A stretch of DNA of 64,000 nucleotides from positions 62,001 through 126,000 of the forward strand of contig JAPOJQ010000001.1 of the NCBI GenBank assembly GCA_029978335.1, written 5' to 3'. Numbering within the stretch: the stretch's first letter is position 1; every line of letters begins with the position of its first letter. Source of the stretch: Actinomycetota bacterium. Its GTDB lineage: Bacteria; Actinomycetota; Acidimicrobiia; Acidimicrobiales; Ilumatobacteraceae. The notes under the pieces are model-generated. The model saw only the letters and a list, made by a program, of their open reading frames with translations, had not been told where the DNA came from and did no database searches. Shown in pieces: positions 55,294 through 64,000 of this stretch. The position numbers and the translations under genes were made by a program.

Positions 55294-55746
55294 GTGGACA
55301 CGAACCGTCTGAAGATCATCGCGTCAGCGCTGACGGTCGGGCTCATCTTGAGCAGTTGTGGACCGAGTGACCCCACTCCCAACGCCGCTCAGTTCTGCGC
55401 GGAAGTCGCCGACAATCGCGCTGCAATTGTCGCCCCCACCGTGACGTCAGATCTCGACGTCGATGAGATTGTTGCGCTCCACCAACGCCTCGCCGCTCTC
55501 GCCCCTCTCGCGATTGCCGTCGAATGGTCAGCGCTCACCGAAGCAGTCGAAACAGCGGCCACCGTCGTACCCAACGATGGCGCTTCAGTTCAACGAGCAG
55601 TCGACGCCGCCTATCGAAGCGAATCGGCGGCGGTCGACGTTGCCGAGTGGGTGCGCGCGTCGTGTGGGGTGGACCTTGGACCGGTCACCACATTGGTGCC
55701 ACATGACCAGCCCGAACCGGCTACTCCGGTCGGCGCCGATCAGTGA
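55294..55746 (+). CDS. Small lipoprotein of unknown function
   Basis: Lipobox LILSSCGPSD; four-helix-like AQFCAEVADNRAAI...LAALAPLAIAVEW...VRASCGVDLG. Confidence 0.65.
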   Translation: MDTNRLKIIASALTVGLILSSCGPSDPTPNAAQFCAEVADNRAAIVAPTVTSDLDVDEIVALHQRLAALAPLAIAVEWSALTEAVETAATVVPNDGASVQRAVDAAYRSESAAVDVAEWVRASCGVDLGPVTTLVPHDQPEPATPVGADQ

Positions 55747-56349
55747 TCAGAGCATTTCGCCGCGGCGAAGAATGACTCGGTCGCACAATCCGTAGTCCTG
55801 GGCCTGCTCGGCCGTGAACCAACGGTCGCGCTCTGAGTCAGCCTGAACCTGCTCGAGTGCTTGTCCGGAGTGCTGTGCGATCAACTCGGCCATACGGCGC
55901 TTGGTGTACGCCAGCTGCTCGGCCTGAATTGCAATGTCGGCCGCCTGGCCACGAAGACCTGCGAGCGGCTGATGCATCATGATCCGAGCGTTCGGAAGGC
56001 TGTAGCGCTTTCCCGCCGCACCCGCGGTGAGCAAGAACTGACCCATCGACGCAGCCAGACCCAAACACACCGTCGCCACATCACACGAGACGAACTGCAT
56101 CGTGTCGTAGATCGCCATACCGGCAGTCACGGAACCACCCGGCGAATTGATGTAGAGCCAGATATCGGCGGCCGGGTCCTCGCCCTCGAGATAGAGCAAC
56201 TGCGCGCAGATCTGATTCGCGATGTCGTCGTTGACATCCGATCCGAGCAGGACCACTCGGTTCTTCAACAAGCGATTGAAGACATCGCTTCGGGGGTCGA
56301 ACCCACCATCGAGTGCGAGCGGTGCGGATGCAGTGGACTCCATTGCCAT
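55747..56349 (-). CDS. clpP: ATP-dependent Clp protease proteolytic subunit
   Basis: [43 protein letters not shown]...[11 protein letters not shown]. Confidence 0.96.
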   Translation of the reverse strand: MAMESTASAPLALDGGFDPRSDVFNRLLKNRVVLLGSDVNDDIANQICAQLLYLEGEDPAADIWLYINSPGGSVTAGMAIYDTMQFVSCDVATVCLGLAASMGQFLLTAGAAGKRYSLPNARIMMHQPLAGLRGQAADIAIQAEQLAYTKRRMAELIAQHSGQALEQVQADSERDRWFTAEQAQDYGLCDRVILRRGEML

Positions 56350-56380
56350 GGGGTGAGGCTACCTGCGAGCACCGTCGACG

Positions 56381-57592
56381 TCAGCGTGCAACTCCCGACA
56401 ACACGATCGCCACGGGTCGCTCAGGACGAAAACCCTCATCGAGATCAGCCATGAGTCCTGCCAATCCAGCCGTTCCCGTCGGCGATGTGGGTGGTCCGGT
56501 GCGCTCGACGAGCGATGCAGCCGCCACGATCGACGACTCGGGTGCGATCACCGTACGACCCCGACTTGCGAGCACGGACCGCCGCACACCGATCCAGTCA
56601 TAGGTCTCATCATCGAGAATGCCATCAGCCAACGACGTCGGGGCCGACCACGGCATCATCACCTCGGCCCAATGATGTTCAGGGTCAGTGACATGGATCG
56701 CTCGTTCCATCGCAGCTGCAAATGGCGCGCACCCCTGCGCCTGCACGGCCACCAACGGCACCTCCCTACCGAGTCCGGCGCTGAGGCACGTTGCCAAGGC
56801 GCCGCCGCCGATTTGGACGTACACCGCCTCAAGCCCAGAGTCGGGCAGGGACTCGGCCATTTCCCAACCAATGGTTCGTCCGGTATCAAGACACCACGCA
56901 TTCGCGGGGCCTTGCACACTGAATGGAACGGCCCCATCGGCAACCGCGGCCCGGAATCCGGCCATTGCCGGATCACCGAGAGCACCATCATCACGGCGCT
57001 CACACCGGTGCACCTCGGCCCCAAGCCGGTCGAGACCGTCGCCAAAAGCGTCGTCCATCCATGTCGGCACGAAGACGCGTATCGGCCAGCCTTGGCTCGA
57101 CGCGATCGTCGCCGCAGCAAGAGCGGCATTACCGCACGACGAGATCGCCAGCGCAGGACGCTCGGTCAACAATCCGAGCGTCTCAGCGACTCGAAGGTGG
57201 AGCATGATGCCGATGAGATGGCGGGCCTTGTGCGAGCCGGCTACCGAGTGCGTTTCGTCTTTGGCCCACACATTGATTCCAAGAGCTGCCGACAACGCCG
57301 CGTGCCGCCCAAACGGTGAGGTCGCAAAGCCCCCGGCCACCGTCGAGGCGATGTGAAGGGTGTCGTCGTCGGACATCCCATTCGCCCGAGCGAACGCCCA
57401 CCACGCGCAACGACGGCGATAACGGATGATGGGCTCGGTCGTTCGCGTGTCCACCGGCTCAACAACGCCGTCGTCAACGAATTCGAGCAGGTGATGTGGG
57501 TCATCGGGAGCAGCGTTGGGGCACGCCCAGGTGAACGGTTGAACGATCTCGACGCTGGCATCGCAGACCGCGCAACGCAGGCCGGTAATCAC
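56381..57592 (-). CDS. Fold-type II PLP enzyme, threonine synthase-like, with N-terminal Cys-rich segment
   Basis: LRCAVCDASVEIVQPFTWACPN; KDETHSVAGSHKARHLIGIMLHL; ISSCGNAALAAATIA. Confidence 0.82.
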   Translation of the reverse strand: MITGLRCAVCDASVEIVQPFTWACPNAAPDDPHHLLEFVDDGVVEPVDTRTTEPIIRYRRRCAWWAFARANGMSDDDTLHIASTVAGGFATSPFGRHAALSAALGINVWAKDETHSVAGSHKARHLIGIMLHLRVAETLGLLTERPALAISSCGNAALAAATIASSQGWPIRVFVPTWMDDAFGDGLDRLGAEVHRCERRDDGALGDPAMAGFRAAVADGAVPFSVQGPANAWCLDTGRTIGWEMAESLPDSGLEAVYVQIGGGALATCLSAGLGREVPLVAVQAQGCAPFAAAMERAIHVTDPEHHWAEVMMPWSAPTSLADGILDDETYDWIGVRRSVLASRGRTVIAPESSIVAAASLVERTGPPTSPTGTAGLAGLMADLDEGFRPERPVAIVLSGVAR

Positions 57593-57604
57593 ATCAACGT
57601 CCGC

Positions 57605-59128
57605 TCAGCTGGTGGCGACACGTGCGTTGAAGTCATCGATCATCTCGTCCCACACGCCGACATAGCGACGAAGGCCAACCCAGAACGATTGATCCCGCCG
57701 CTGCTCAAACAGTTCAAACGGCGTTCCTTGCTGTTCAACCCAGGTGTAATACCCGAGGTTAAACACGCGCCGACGATCCGCTTCGGTCATGTCGATCATG
57801 TGCTCAGTCGACACATGACCGAGATGGCGACCAAAAATCTCGGCCGCATCGGCGGTGGTGCACTCGCCTCCGAATCGTCCAGCAAGGGTCTTGGCGCGCT
57901 CGCTCGGGTAGAGCGCACTGCCATCGGTCGCCACAGTGACGAGGGCATCATCGGGGCCAAGGTCCAACAGACGCGCCGTCTTGATCGCGGCGAGCGTGTT
58001 GCAGATCGCCGAGAACCCGAAATGGGTGAGCGCCTCGATCGTCGCGACATCGACGCCCTTGACATCGGCCAGATACGCCTGCCCAGCGGGCGTGTTGAAC
58101 AGCACGTCCAAATCGTCGGTGGCGTGGTCGCTGATGGCGCACACGACATCGGTGTTCATCACGTTATGAATGAGCGGGATGTGCTTGTCGCCGATGCCTT
58201 GAATGTTGTGCTCGCCGTAGCCGTTCTCAAGCATCGTTGGGCACTCCAATGCCTCAACCGCAACGATGCGGGTCCCATACTCGTCTTTCAGCCGATCACC
58301 CGCTGCGATCGTTCCAGCAGAACCGGTTGCCGACGTGAATGCGGCGAGGCGCAGATCTCGGCCTGACGATGCCCGCACATGCTCGAACGCATGAGCGAGC
58401 GCCCGACCCGTCACGGTGAAGTGGCCAAGGTGGTTGCCGAACTCGGAGAACTGATTGAGGATGAAGTTCTCCGGGTCACGTGCGAGCGCGTTACACGCGT
58501 CGTAGATCTCTTTGACGTTCGACTCGGTTCCCGTCGTGCGGATGACATCGTCAGCAGGGTTCTCGCACCAGCGGTCAAGCCAATCAAAACGTTCCTGACT
58601 CATGCCTTCGGGAAGGATCGCCACACCTCGGCTTGCCATGATGCGGCTGATCGCAATACCACCGCGGGCGTAGTTGCCCGTCGATGGCCACACGGCGCGG
58701 TGACGCGTTGGATCGAATTGCCCGGTGACCACTCGAGGCGCAAGGCATGCGTAGGCAGCCAACACCTTGTGCGCTGTGATCATCGGGAAGCGATCACCAA
58801 AGACCACGATGATCGGGCTCTGCACCCCGGTCACCGACGGCGGCAACACCACGTGATCGGGAACGTCAACGCGGCCACCGACAAGGTTGTTGTACCAGTG
58901 CACCCGCCAGAGATTCCGAGCATCTGGCCCTTGTGGGTCGGCGTCGCCCACGCGATCGTCGTGACTGAACCGCGATGGGTCCGCGAGCTGAGCGAACGTT
59001 GGCAATGTGATGCCGCGTTCGCGGAAACGCTGAACCGAATTCGCCAGAGCCGACTCGTCGACGACGCGATCGGCAAGCCCGAATTGATTCTCAAGTGCGT
59101 CGGCGAGGGTCGAATCAGTCACGGTCAC
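57605..59128 (-). CDS. Fold-type II PLP enzyme (cysteine synthase / D-serine dehydratase-like)
   Basis: [67 protein letters not shown]. Confidence 0.82.
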   Translation of the reverse strand: MTVTDSTLADALENQFGLADRVVDESALANSVQRFRERGITLPTFAQLADPSRFSHDDRVGDADPQGPDARNLWRVHWYNNLVGGRVDVPDHVVLPPSVTGVQSPIIVVFGDRFPMITAHKVLAAYACLAPRVVTGQFDPTRHRAVWPSTGNYARGGIAISRIMASRGVAILPEGMSQERFDWLDRWCENPADDVIRTTGTESNVKEIYDACNALARDPENFILNQFSEFGNHLGHFTVTGRALAHAFEHVRASSGRDLRLAAFTSATGSAGTIAAGDRLKDEYGTRIVAVEALECPTMLENGYGEHNIQGIGDKHIPLIHNVMNTDVVCAISDHATDDLDVLFNTPAGQAYLADVKGVDVATIEALTHFGFSAICNTLAAIKTARLLDLGPDDALVTVATDGSALYPSERAKTLAGRFGGECTTADAAEIFGRHLGHVSTEHMIDMTEADRRRVFNLGYYTWVEQQGTPFELFEQRRDQSFWVGLRRYVGVWDEMIDDFNARVATS

Positions 59129-59129
59129 C

Positions 59130-59144
59130 TTGACAGTCTGTCAA
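59130..59144. promoter_or_regulatory. Perfect palindrome TTGACAG-T-CTGTCAA upstream of 57605-59128
   Basis: 7-bp arms, 1-nt centre, ending 1 nt before the GTG start; contains the CAGACT -10-like hexamer on the minus strand. Confidence 0.55.
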
Positions 59145-59208
59145 AGGACGACGGTGACTGCACGGAGCGGGCGAACCTTCGATGCGGCAGCGGTACCATC
59201 ACGGGCCT

Positions 59209-59288
59209 GCGGGCGTGGCGGAACTGGCAGACGCGCAGGATTTAGGTTCCTGTTCTTCGGAGTGTGGGTTCGAGTCCCACCGCCCGCA
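59209..59288 (+). tRNA. tRNA-Leu (anticodon UAG, 59243-59245)
   Basis: Acceptor GCGGGCG/CGCCCGC + discriminator A; anticodon arm CAGGA-TTTAGGT-TCCTG; T arm GTGGG-TTCGAGT-CCCAC. Confidence 0.93.
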
Positions 59289-59331
59289 CGGTACATCGAC
59301 ATTCGAGCGTTGGTGCATCGGAGGTGCAGCA

Positions 59332-59451
59332 ATGGACGATGAGGACGATGAAGGGGCACAAGGGGCGGCGTGCCCGTATTGCGGTGACGCGTTGATCGAG
59401 GACGGGCCCGGGGGCCGTTGGTGTCCAGCGTGCGGTTCAGCGTTCAGATAA
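59332..59451 (+). CDS. 39-aa zinc-ribbon microprotein
   Basis: MDDEDDEGAQGAACPYCGDALIEDGPGGRWCPACGSAFR; two CPxCG knuckles; GGAGG SD 7 nt upstream of ATG; 43 nt after tRNA-Leu. Confidence 0.65.
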   Translation: MDDEDDEGAQGAACPYCGDALIEDGPGGRWCPACGSAFR

Positions 59452-59469
59452 CCCGCCGAAGTATCTGGC

Positions 59470-61011
59470 CTAGTCGATCGGTCGCGTGACGACCGTCGAG
59501 AAACACATCTCGTCGTCGCTGCCAAACGACCACAACACGTACGCCGGCTCCAGCGACGGATCACGACGTGATCGCTCCCACGAGCATTCGAAGCGCAACG
59601 TATCCCCAGGAGTGATCACGATGGAATCTGCTGGTTCGTAGTTGTACTGCCAGTCGTAATCCCAGTCCGGAATGTCCAATAGGACGAGTTCGTCTGGTGT
59701 GTCGGGGTTCAGCGTCATGCGATAGGTCGCGCCGAGATCATGCATATGCCCAAGCACCGAGATGATCTCACCGCTCGCTCGCACGGGCATGTCGCACGTC
59801 GACCACGCGGTGCCGGTTGTCATGCCAGCAAAGTCATCTGGTGTCACACCACACGACATGTTGATGAAGTCAGCCGGCACCACTCCATATTCCGCTCGTG
59901 CCGCAGCGGCGATGGCGTCCCGGTCGCATAGCGGCCCCGACTCGCCGGGACCGCACGGAATCTCCGCTGGCGTGAGGTACTGAGTAATCGTCACCTGTTG
60001 AAGTGAGAAGTCGCCCCGTGCGAGTGACAACTCAATGTGTGATGCATCAGGGCCCGGCCGCGTGTCGTAGTGGTAGTGAACCTGAATAACGAAGAAGTCA
60101 CCGGCGTCAACCCACAGCCCAGATCCATCGGGATAGACGTCGGGCAATTGCCCAGGCGCCCATCCCATCACGAAGGTGTCGTCCCCAAGGCCGGTGCCTC
60201 CGAAACACTCCCAGCCACTTCCAGGATCAGCAGCGTCGCGGGCATCGGCGGCGGCCCGTTGTGAGGACGGCACCAAGTACCCAATCGCATGATGGACCAC
60301 AGCGGTTTGGTCGGCTACGAATTGATGGCCGCGAAGCCACGCACCTTCGGTGAGGTTGGGGTCATAGACGAGGCACCGGTAGTCGTCGTAGCGACCGCCC
60401 TCTCCGTCATACGGCTCGCTCGGTGGGACGACCAAAGGTTCTCGAATCGCAGCGATTGGACCACCGACCATCGAGGTCGACGGGTCAACATCGAGGTTCG
60501 ATCCAGCGGCGATCCAGTCGAGAATGTCGGTGAGTTCTTCCTCGGTGAGCGCAAGAGAATCGACGTACGGCACGCCAAGATCGCTCGCTGGCCACGGCGG
60601 CATTGCGCCGCTCTCAAGCTGCTCGACAATGAATCGGTCGACATCCACCACGTCACGTGCCGTCGACAGATACCAATGCGTCGATCCGGGGCCACCCGGG
60701 TTATGACACGACGCGCAGTGCTCCATCAAGAGTGGCGCGACCCGGTCGGCAAACCCTGTTGGTTCACCACTTGGACTGAACGACACCGCCATCGCCGTGG
60801 ATCCTGCAAGAACTGGCTCAAGCGCCGGCTCGGTGGTCGTCGTCGTGGCAGGTGTCGTCGACGACGACACCGTCTCGGGCGCGTTCGTCGTCGAGGGCGG
60901 TGCACTTGTCGTACTCGTCACTGCAGTGGTCGACGAGCCTGATGGCGCAGCAACGCTCGCTCCGCAACCAGCAATCACCATGCTGGCAACGAGGATCAGC
61001 GCACCGCGCAC
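59470..61011 (-). CDS. Lipoprotein with heme c (CASCH) domain and copper type II monooxygenase-like (PHM-like) domain
   Basis: Lipobox VIAGCGAS; Ser/Thr-rich linker; CASCH; Cu-ligand-like motifs VVHHAIGY, IQVHYHYD, LGHMHDLG, DEMCF. Confidence 0.72.
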   Translation of the reverse strand: MRGALILVASMVIAGCGASVAAPSGSSTTAVTSTTSAPPSTTNAPETVSSSTTPATTTTTEPALEPVLAGSTAMAVSFSPSGEPTGFADRVAPLLMEHCASCHNPGGPGSTHWYLSTARDVVDVDRFIVEQLESGAMPPWPASDLGVPYVDSLALTEEELTDILDWIAAGSNLDVDPSTSMVGGPIAAIREPLVVPPSEPYDGEGGRYDDYRCLVYDPNLTEGAWLRGHQFVADQTAVVHHAIGYLVPSSQRAAADARDAADPGSGWECFGGTGLGDDTFVMGWAPGQLPDVYPDGSGLWVDAGDFFVIQVHYHYDTRPGPDASHIELSLARGDFSLQQVTITQYLTPAEIPCGPGESGPLCDRDAIAAAARAEYGVVPADFINMSCGVTPDDFAGMTTGTAWSTCDMPVRASGEIISVLGHMHDLGATYRMTLNPDTPDELVLLDIPDWDYDWQYNYEPADSIVITPGDTLRFECSWERSRRDPSLEPAYVLWSFGSDDEMCFSTVVTRPID

Positions 61012-61019
61012 CGGTCTGC

Positions 61020-62171
61020 TCAGAGCCGCTCGATGATCGTCACGTTGGCTTGGCCGCCACCCTCACACATGGTCTGAAGGCCAAACCGACCGCCGGTGCG
61101 CTCGAGTTCATTCAGCAGCGTGACCATGAGTCGGGCACCAGTGGCACCGAGTGGGTGACCGAGCGCAATGGCCCCACCGCTTGGGTTGACCTTGGCCGGA
61201 TCGGCACCGATTTCTTTCAGCCATGCCATCGGCACAGGTGCAAACGCCTCATTGATCTCAACAGCATCGATGTCGTCGATCGACATACCGGTGCGCTCCA
61301 AGGCGCGGCGGGTCGCTGGAATCGGCGCGGACAGCATCATGATCGGATCATCGGCCAGCACGGTCATGTGATGAATTCGGGCCCGTGGGGTCAACCCATG
61401 CCGCTTCACCGCGTCCTCGCTGGCAATGAGCAATGCCGCCGAACCATCGGAAATCTGACTTGCGACCGCAGCCGTGATTCGGCCGCCCTCTCGTAACGTG
61501 GCGAGCGATCGCATCTTTTCGATGTTTGGCTCGCGGGGGCCCTCGTCATAGGTGAGACCATTGAGAGGAACGATCTCGTTATCGAAACGGCCTTCTGCTC
61601 GCGCCCGAATGGCGCGCTCGTGTGACTCGACAGCGAACGCCTCCATCTCGTCTCGCGAGATATCCCAATGCTCGGCCATCATCTCGGCACCGAGAAACTG
61701 GCTGACCTCGCCGCCGCCAAAACGTGACGACCAGCCGTGGGCACCGGTGAATGGATTGAACTCTGGGTCGTCATCTTTGCCAGCAAGGGCGCCTGCGGTG
61801 ATCGGCACCATCGACATGTTCTCAACGCCGCCAGCAACAACCATGTCCATGGTCCCCGACATCACCGCTTGAGCGGCAAACTGCACTGCTTGCTGCGCCG
61901 AACCGCACTGACGATCGATCGTGACCCCAGGAACGTGCATGGGCAGTCCAGCGGTCAGCCACGAGGTGCGAGCGATGCAACCCGACTGCTCCCAGACCGA
62001 GTTCACATTGCCGAAGACGACATCGTCGACGGCGTTGGGATCAACGCCGGAGCGCTCGATGAGCGCCTTGATCGAATGGGCGCCGAGATCAGCAGGATGC
62101 ACACTCGACAGTGCACCGCCACGGCGACCAACAGGAGAACGGACTGCATCAACAATGAACGCTTCGGTCAT
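61020..62171 (-). CDS. Acetyl-CoA acetyltransferase (thiolase)
   Basis: DRQCGSAQQAVQFAAQAVMSGTMDMVVAGGVENMS; NPSGGAIALGHPLGATGARLM; QTMCEGGGQANVTIIERL. Confidence 0.94.
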   Translation of the reverse strand: MTEAFIVDAVRSPVGRRGGALSSVHPADLGAHSIKALIERSGVDPNAVDDVVFGNVNSVWEQSGCIARTSWLTAGLPMHVPGVTIDRQCGSAQQAVQFAAQAVMSGTMDMVVAGGVENMSMVPITAGALAGKDDDPEFNPFTGAHGWSSRFGGGEVSQFLGAEMMAEHWDISRDEMEAFAVESHERAIRARAEGRFDNEIVPLNGLTYDEGPREPNIEKMRSLATLREGGRITAAVASQISDGSAALLIASEDAVKRHGLTPRARIHHMTVLADDPIMMLSAPIPATRRALERTGMSIDDIDAVEINEAFAPVPMAWLKEIGADPAKVNPSGGAIALGHPLGATGARLMVTLLNELERTGGRFGLQTMCEGGGQANVTIIERL

Positions 62172-62239
62172 GGCCGCACCGTAGCCGCCAGCATTCGTCA
62201 GGTACCGAGCCGGAGCGACAGGAATGGCAGGCTGTGAAG

Positions 62240-63271
62240 ATGCGGGTCGAAGAACTGTCTACGCCAGCGCTACTCGTCGATGTCGATGCATTTGAGCGCA
62301 ATCTGGCGACGATGGCGACTCGTTTCCCCGGCGCATCGCTGCGACCGCACGTCAAGGCGCACAAGTGCACTGCACTGGCATCTCAGCAGGCCGCCATTGG
62401 CCATACGACCTTTACCTGTGCAACGCCGCGTGAAGTCATCGGCATGGCGGAGGCCGGCGTCGGAACCCATCTGTTGCTCGCCAACGAGGTCGTCGATCGG
62501 GATCGGCTTCGATCGATGGTCGTCGCGTGCGAGGCAGCGGGGATTGGACTCGCCGTGGCGGTCGATTCCGACGAGACGATTCGCTCCGCCACGCAGGCCG
62601 GTGTTCGTGAGGTGCTGATCGATGTCGATGTCGGGCTGCCGCGATGTGGCGTGAGCCCGGACGGCGCCAGGCGACTTGCCGACATGGCCCGTTCATCTGG
62701 CATGGCGGTTGTCGGGGTGATGGGCTACGAAGGGCACCTTCAGATGGTCACCGACCAACATGAGCGAGCGACACGAGTTCGCGAGTCCATGTTGTTGCTG
62801 CGACGAGCACACGATGACGTCGGCGGTGAGATCGTGTCGGCTGGCGGCACCGGCACGCATCGCATGCACACGATCGGCCTCGAATCTCCGAGTGGGGTCA
62901 CCGAGATCCAAGCAGGCAGTTACGCGCTGCTCGACAGCCAGTACGCAGCACTCGACGACGGATTCGCCGTGGCGTTGACCATTGCCGGCACCGTGATCTC
63001 CGTCAACGGTCGGCGCGGTGTGGCCGATGTCGGGTTGAAAGCGCTCGGCATGGATCACGGCGATCCCAGCATCGATGGCGCAAGCGTCTGGTTTTGCTCG
63101 GACGAGCATGTGACCTTCGCCGTGCCCGAAGGACAACAACTCGTGGTCGGCCAGCGCGTGCACGTGATCCCCGCCCATGTTGATCCAACGATCGCTCGCC
63201 ACGAGGCGATGTGGCTCGTTCGTGATGGCGAGGTGATCGATCGTTGGGCGATCGACCTGCGCCACTGGTAG
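62240..63271 (+). CDS. Alanine racemase N-terminal/D-threonine aldolase (DSD-like) PLP enzyme
   Basis: LSTPALLVDVDAFERNLATMATRF...LRPHVKAHKCTALA; C-terminal HVIPAHVDPTIARHEAMWLVRDG with the putative metal-binding H. Confidence 0.88.
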   Translation: MRVEELSTPALLVDVDAFERNLATMATRFPGASLRPHVKAHKCTALASQQAAIGHTTFTCATPREVIGMAEAGVGTHLLLANEVVDRDRLRSMVVACEAAGIGLAVAVDSDETIRSATQAGVREVLIDVDVGLPRCGVSPDGARRLADMARSSGMAVVGVMGYEGHLQMVTDQHERATRVRESMLLLRRAHDDVGGEIVSAGGTGTHRMHTIGLESPSGVTEIQAGSYALLDSQYAALDDGFAVALTIAGTVISVNGRRGVADVGLKALGMDHGDPSIDGASVWFCSDEHVTFAVPEGQQLVVGQRVHVIPAHVDPTIARHEAMWLVRDGEVIDRWAIDLRHW

Positions 63272-63275
63272 CTGT

Positions 63276-63857
63276 TCAGCCAGCTTTCAAACGCTGCAGC
63301 AAGGCTTGCAACGCACGCGACCGGTGCGAGATCGCATTCTTCTCTGCGGCGTTCATCTCAGCAAACGTCCTGCCGTCGCCATCAGCAGGAATGAAAATGG
63401 CGTCATAGCCAAACCCACGCTCGCCCCGATCGCGAGTGCCAATCGTCCCTTCGCAGACGCCTTCCGCGAAGGCGACTCCGCCAGCCGGATCGACGACGCA
63501 CATCACGGTGCGAAATCGTGCTGATCGGTGCTCAACACCTTCGAGACGTTCCAAGAGCAGACGCCGATTGGCTGCATCATCGGACGGCTCCCCGGCGAAT
63601 CGAGCCGACCTGACTCCCGGAGCGCCGTTGAGGGCATCGACTTCGAGGCCAGTGTCGTCGGCGAGTGCGGCGATACCGGTTGCGTCAGCAATGGCGCGGG
63701 CCTTGAGTTCGGCGTTGCCCTCGAGCGTCGGCGCGTCCTCCACGACATCGGGAACGTCAAGCGGTCGAGGCTCGAAAACGACGATGCCCTCGAGGAGCGC
63801 GGCGAGTTCGGCGACTTTCCCTGGATTCGCTGAGGCGCAGACGAGACGGCGGGTCAC
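63276..63857 (-). CDS. rdgB: XTP/dITP diphosphatase
   Basis: [53 protein letters not shown] start. Confidence 0.95.
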   Translation of the reverse strand: MTRRLVCASANPGKVAELAALLEGIVVFEPRPLDVPDVVEDAPTLEGNAELKARAIADATGIAALADDTGLEVDALNGAPGVRSARFAGEPSDDAANRRLLLERLEGVEHRSARFRTVMCVVDPAGGVAFAEGVCEGTIGTRDRGERGFGYDAIFIPADGDGRTFAEMNAAEKNAISHRSRALQALLQRLKAG

Positions 63858-64000
63858 GAACGCGCTGGCGGGGCGACGGCGGTCATCTCATCTTGCAGAT
63901 CGGCGATTCGGCCAAGCCCGGCTTCGGCAAGCACGAGCATCGAATCCAATTCCGACCGAGTAAAGGCCATGCCTTCGGCTGTCCCCTGCACCTCGACAAA
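63854..64000 (-). CDS. rph: Ribonuclease PH, C-terminal part (runs off the window)
   Basis: Minus-strand translation [48 protein letters not shown]; overlaps rdgB start. Confidence 0.9.
   Translation of the reverse strand, partial: FVEVQGTAEGMAFTRSELDSMLVLAEAGLGRIADLQDEMTAVAPPARS

Noticed and set aside
57353-58366. 337-aa plus-strand ORF
   Set aside because: Antisense to two PLP enzyme genes with clear active-site motifs.
59209-59288. tRNA-Leu as an integration site (attB) for an island
   Set aside because: No integrase adjacent and no direct repeat of the tRNA 3' end noticed downstream.
60797-61036. Val-rich plus-strand ORF and Thr/Ser codon repeats near 60840-60960
   Set aside because: This is the antisense of the low-complexity Ser/Thr linker of the 59470-61011 lipoprotein; not an independent repeat element.

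Overview
This 64 kb window is high-GC, gene-dense and chromosomal. It looks actinobacterial, probably Acidimicrobiia/Ilumatobacter-like: it has ino1, a mycothiol-type maleylpyruvate isomerase fold protein, WhiG, DUF3054, and the rpsB-tsf-pyrH-frr-cdsA-dxr-rseP-ispG cluster. The taxon is inferred from gene content only. Content in order: a thiamine-type ABC importer whose ATPase is fused to a GNAT domain; an orphan two-gene unit (90 aa + 571 aa); a B12 importer under a cobalamin riboswitch, divergent from cobO; amidohydrolases; aspC/serC; a sulfatase pair next to a MetY-like gene; ilvBNC with a branched-chain amino acid leader-peptide attenuator; ino1; ilvD; gatCAB; lgt; tandem CitE-like lyases; the isoprenoid/translation cluster; whiG-xerC-dprA-comM; clpP; two fold-type II PLP enzymes; tRNA-Leu(UAG); a multi-metal (heme c + Cu) lipoprotein; thiolase; a DSD-like enzyme; rdgB and partial rph. 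I saw no mobile element, prophage, CRISPR array or known defence system. The strongest non-obvious signals are: (1) a BCAA leader peptide ([16 protein letters not shown]) plus terminator ahead of ilvB; (2) a cobalamin riboswitch with a separate SD-sequestering hairpin; (3) a recurrent (T/C)ANNNT-N6/7-(A/G)TG arrangement at about 18 gene starts, suggesting widespread leaderless transcription; (4) nine of ten convergent gene pairs ending within 4 nt of each other or overlapping; (5) an ABC ATPase-GNAT fusion; (6) an uncharacterised helical two-gene unit at 3808-5792; (7) a 39-aa zinc-ribbon ORF just behind a tRNA gene. All calls come from reading the sequence; no database search was run.
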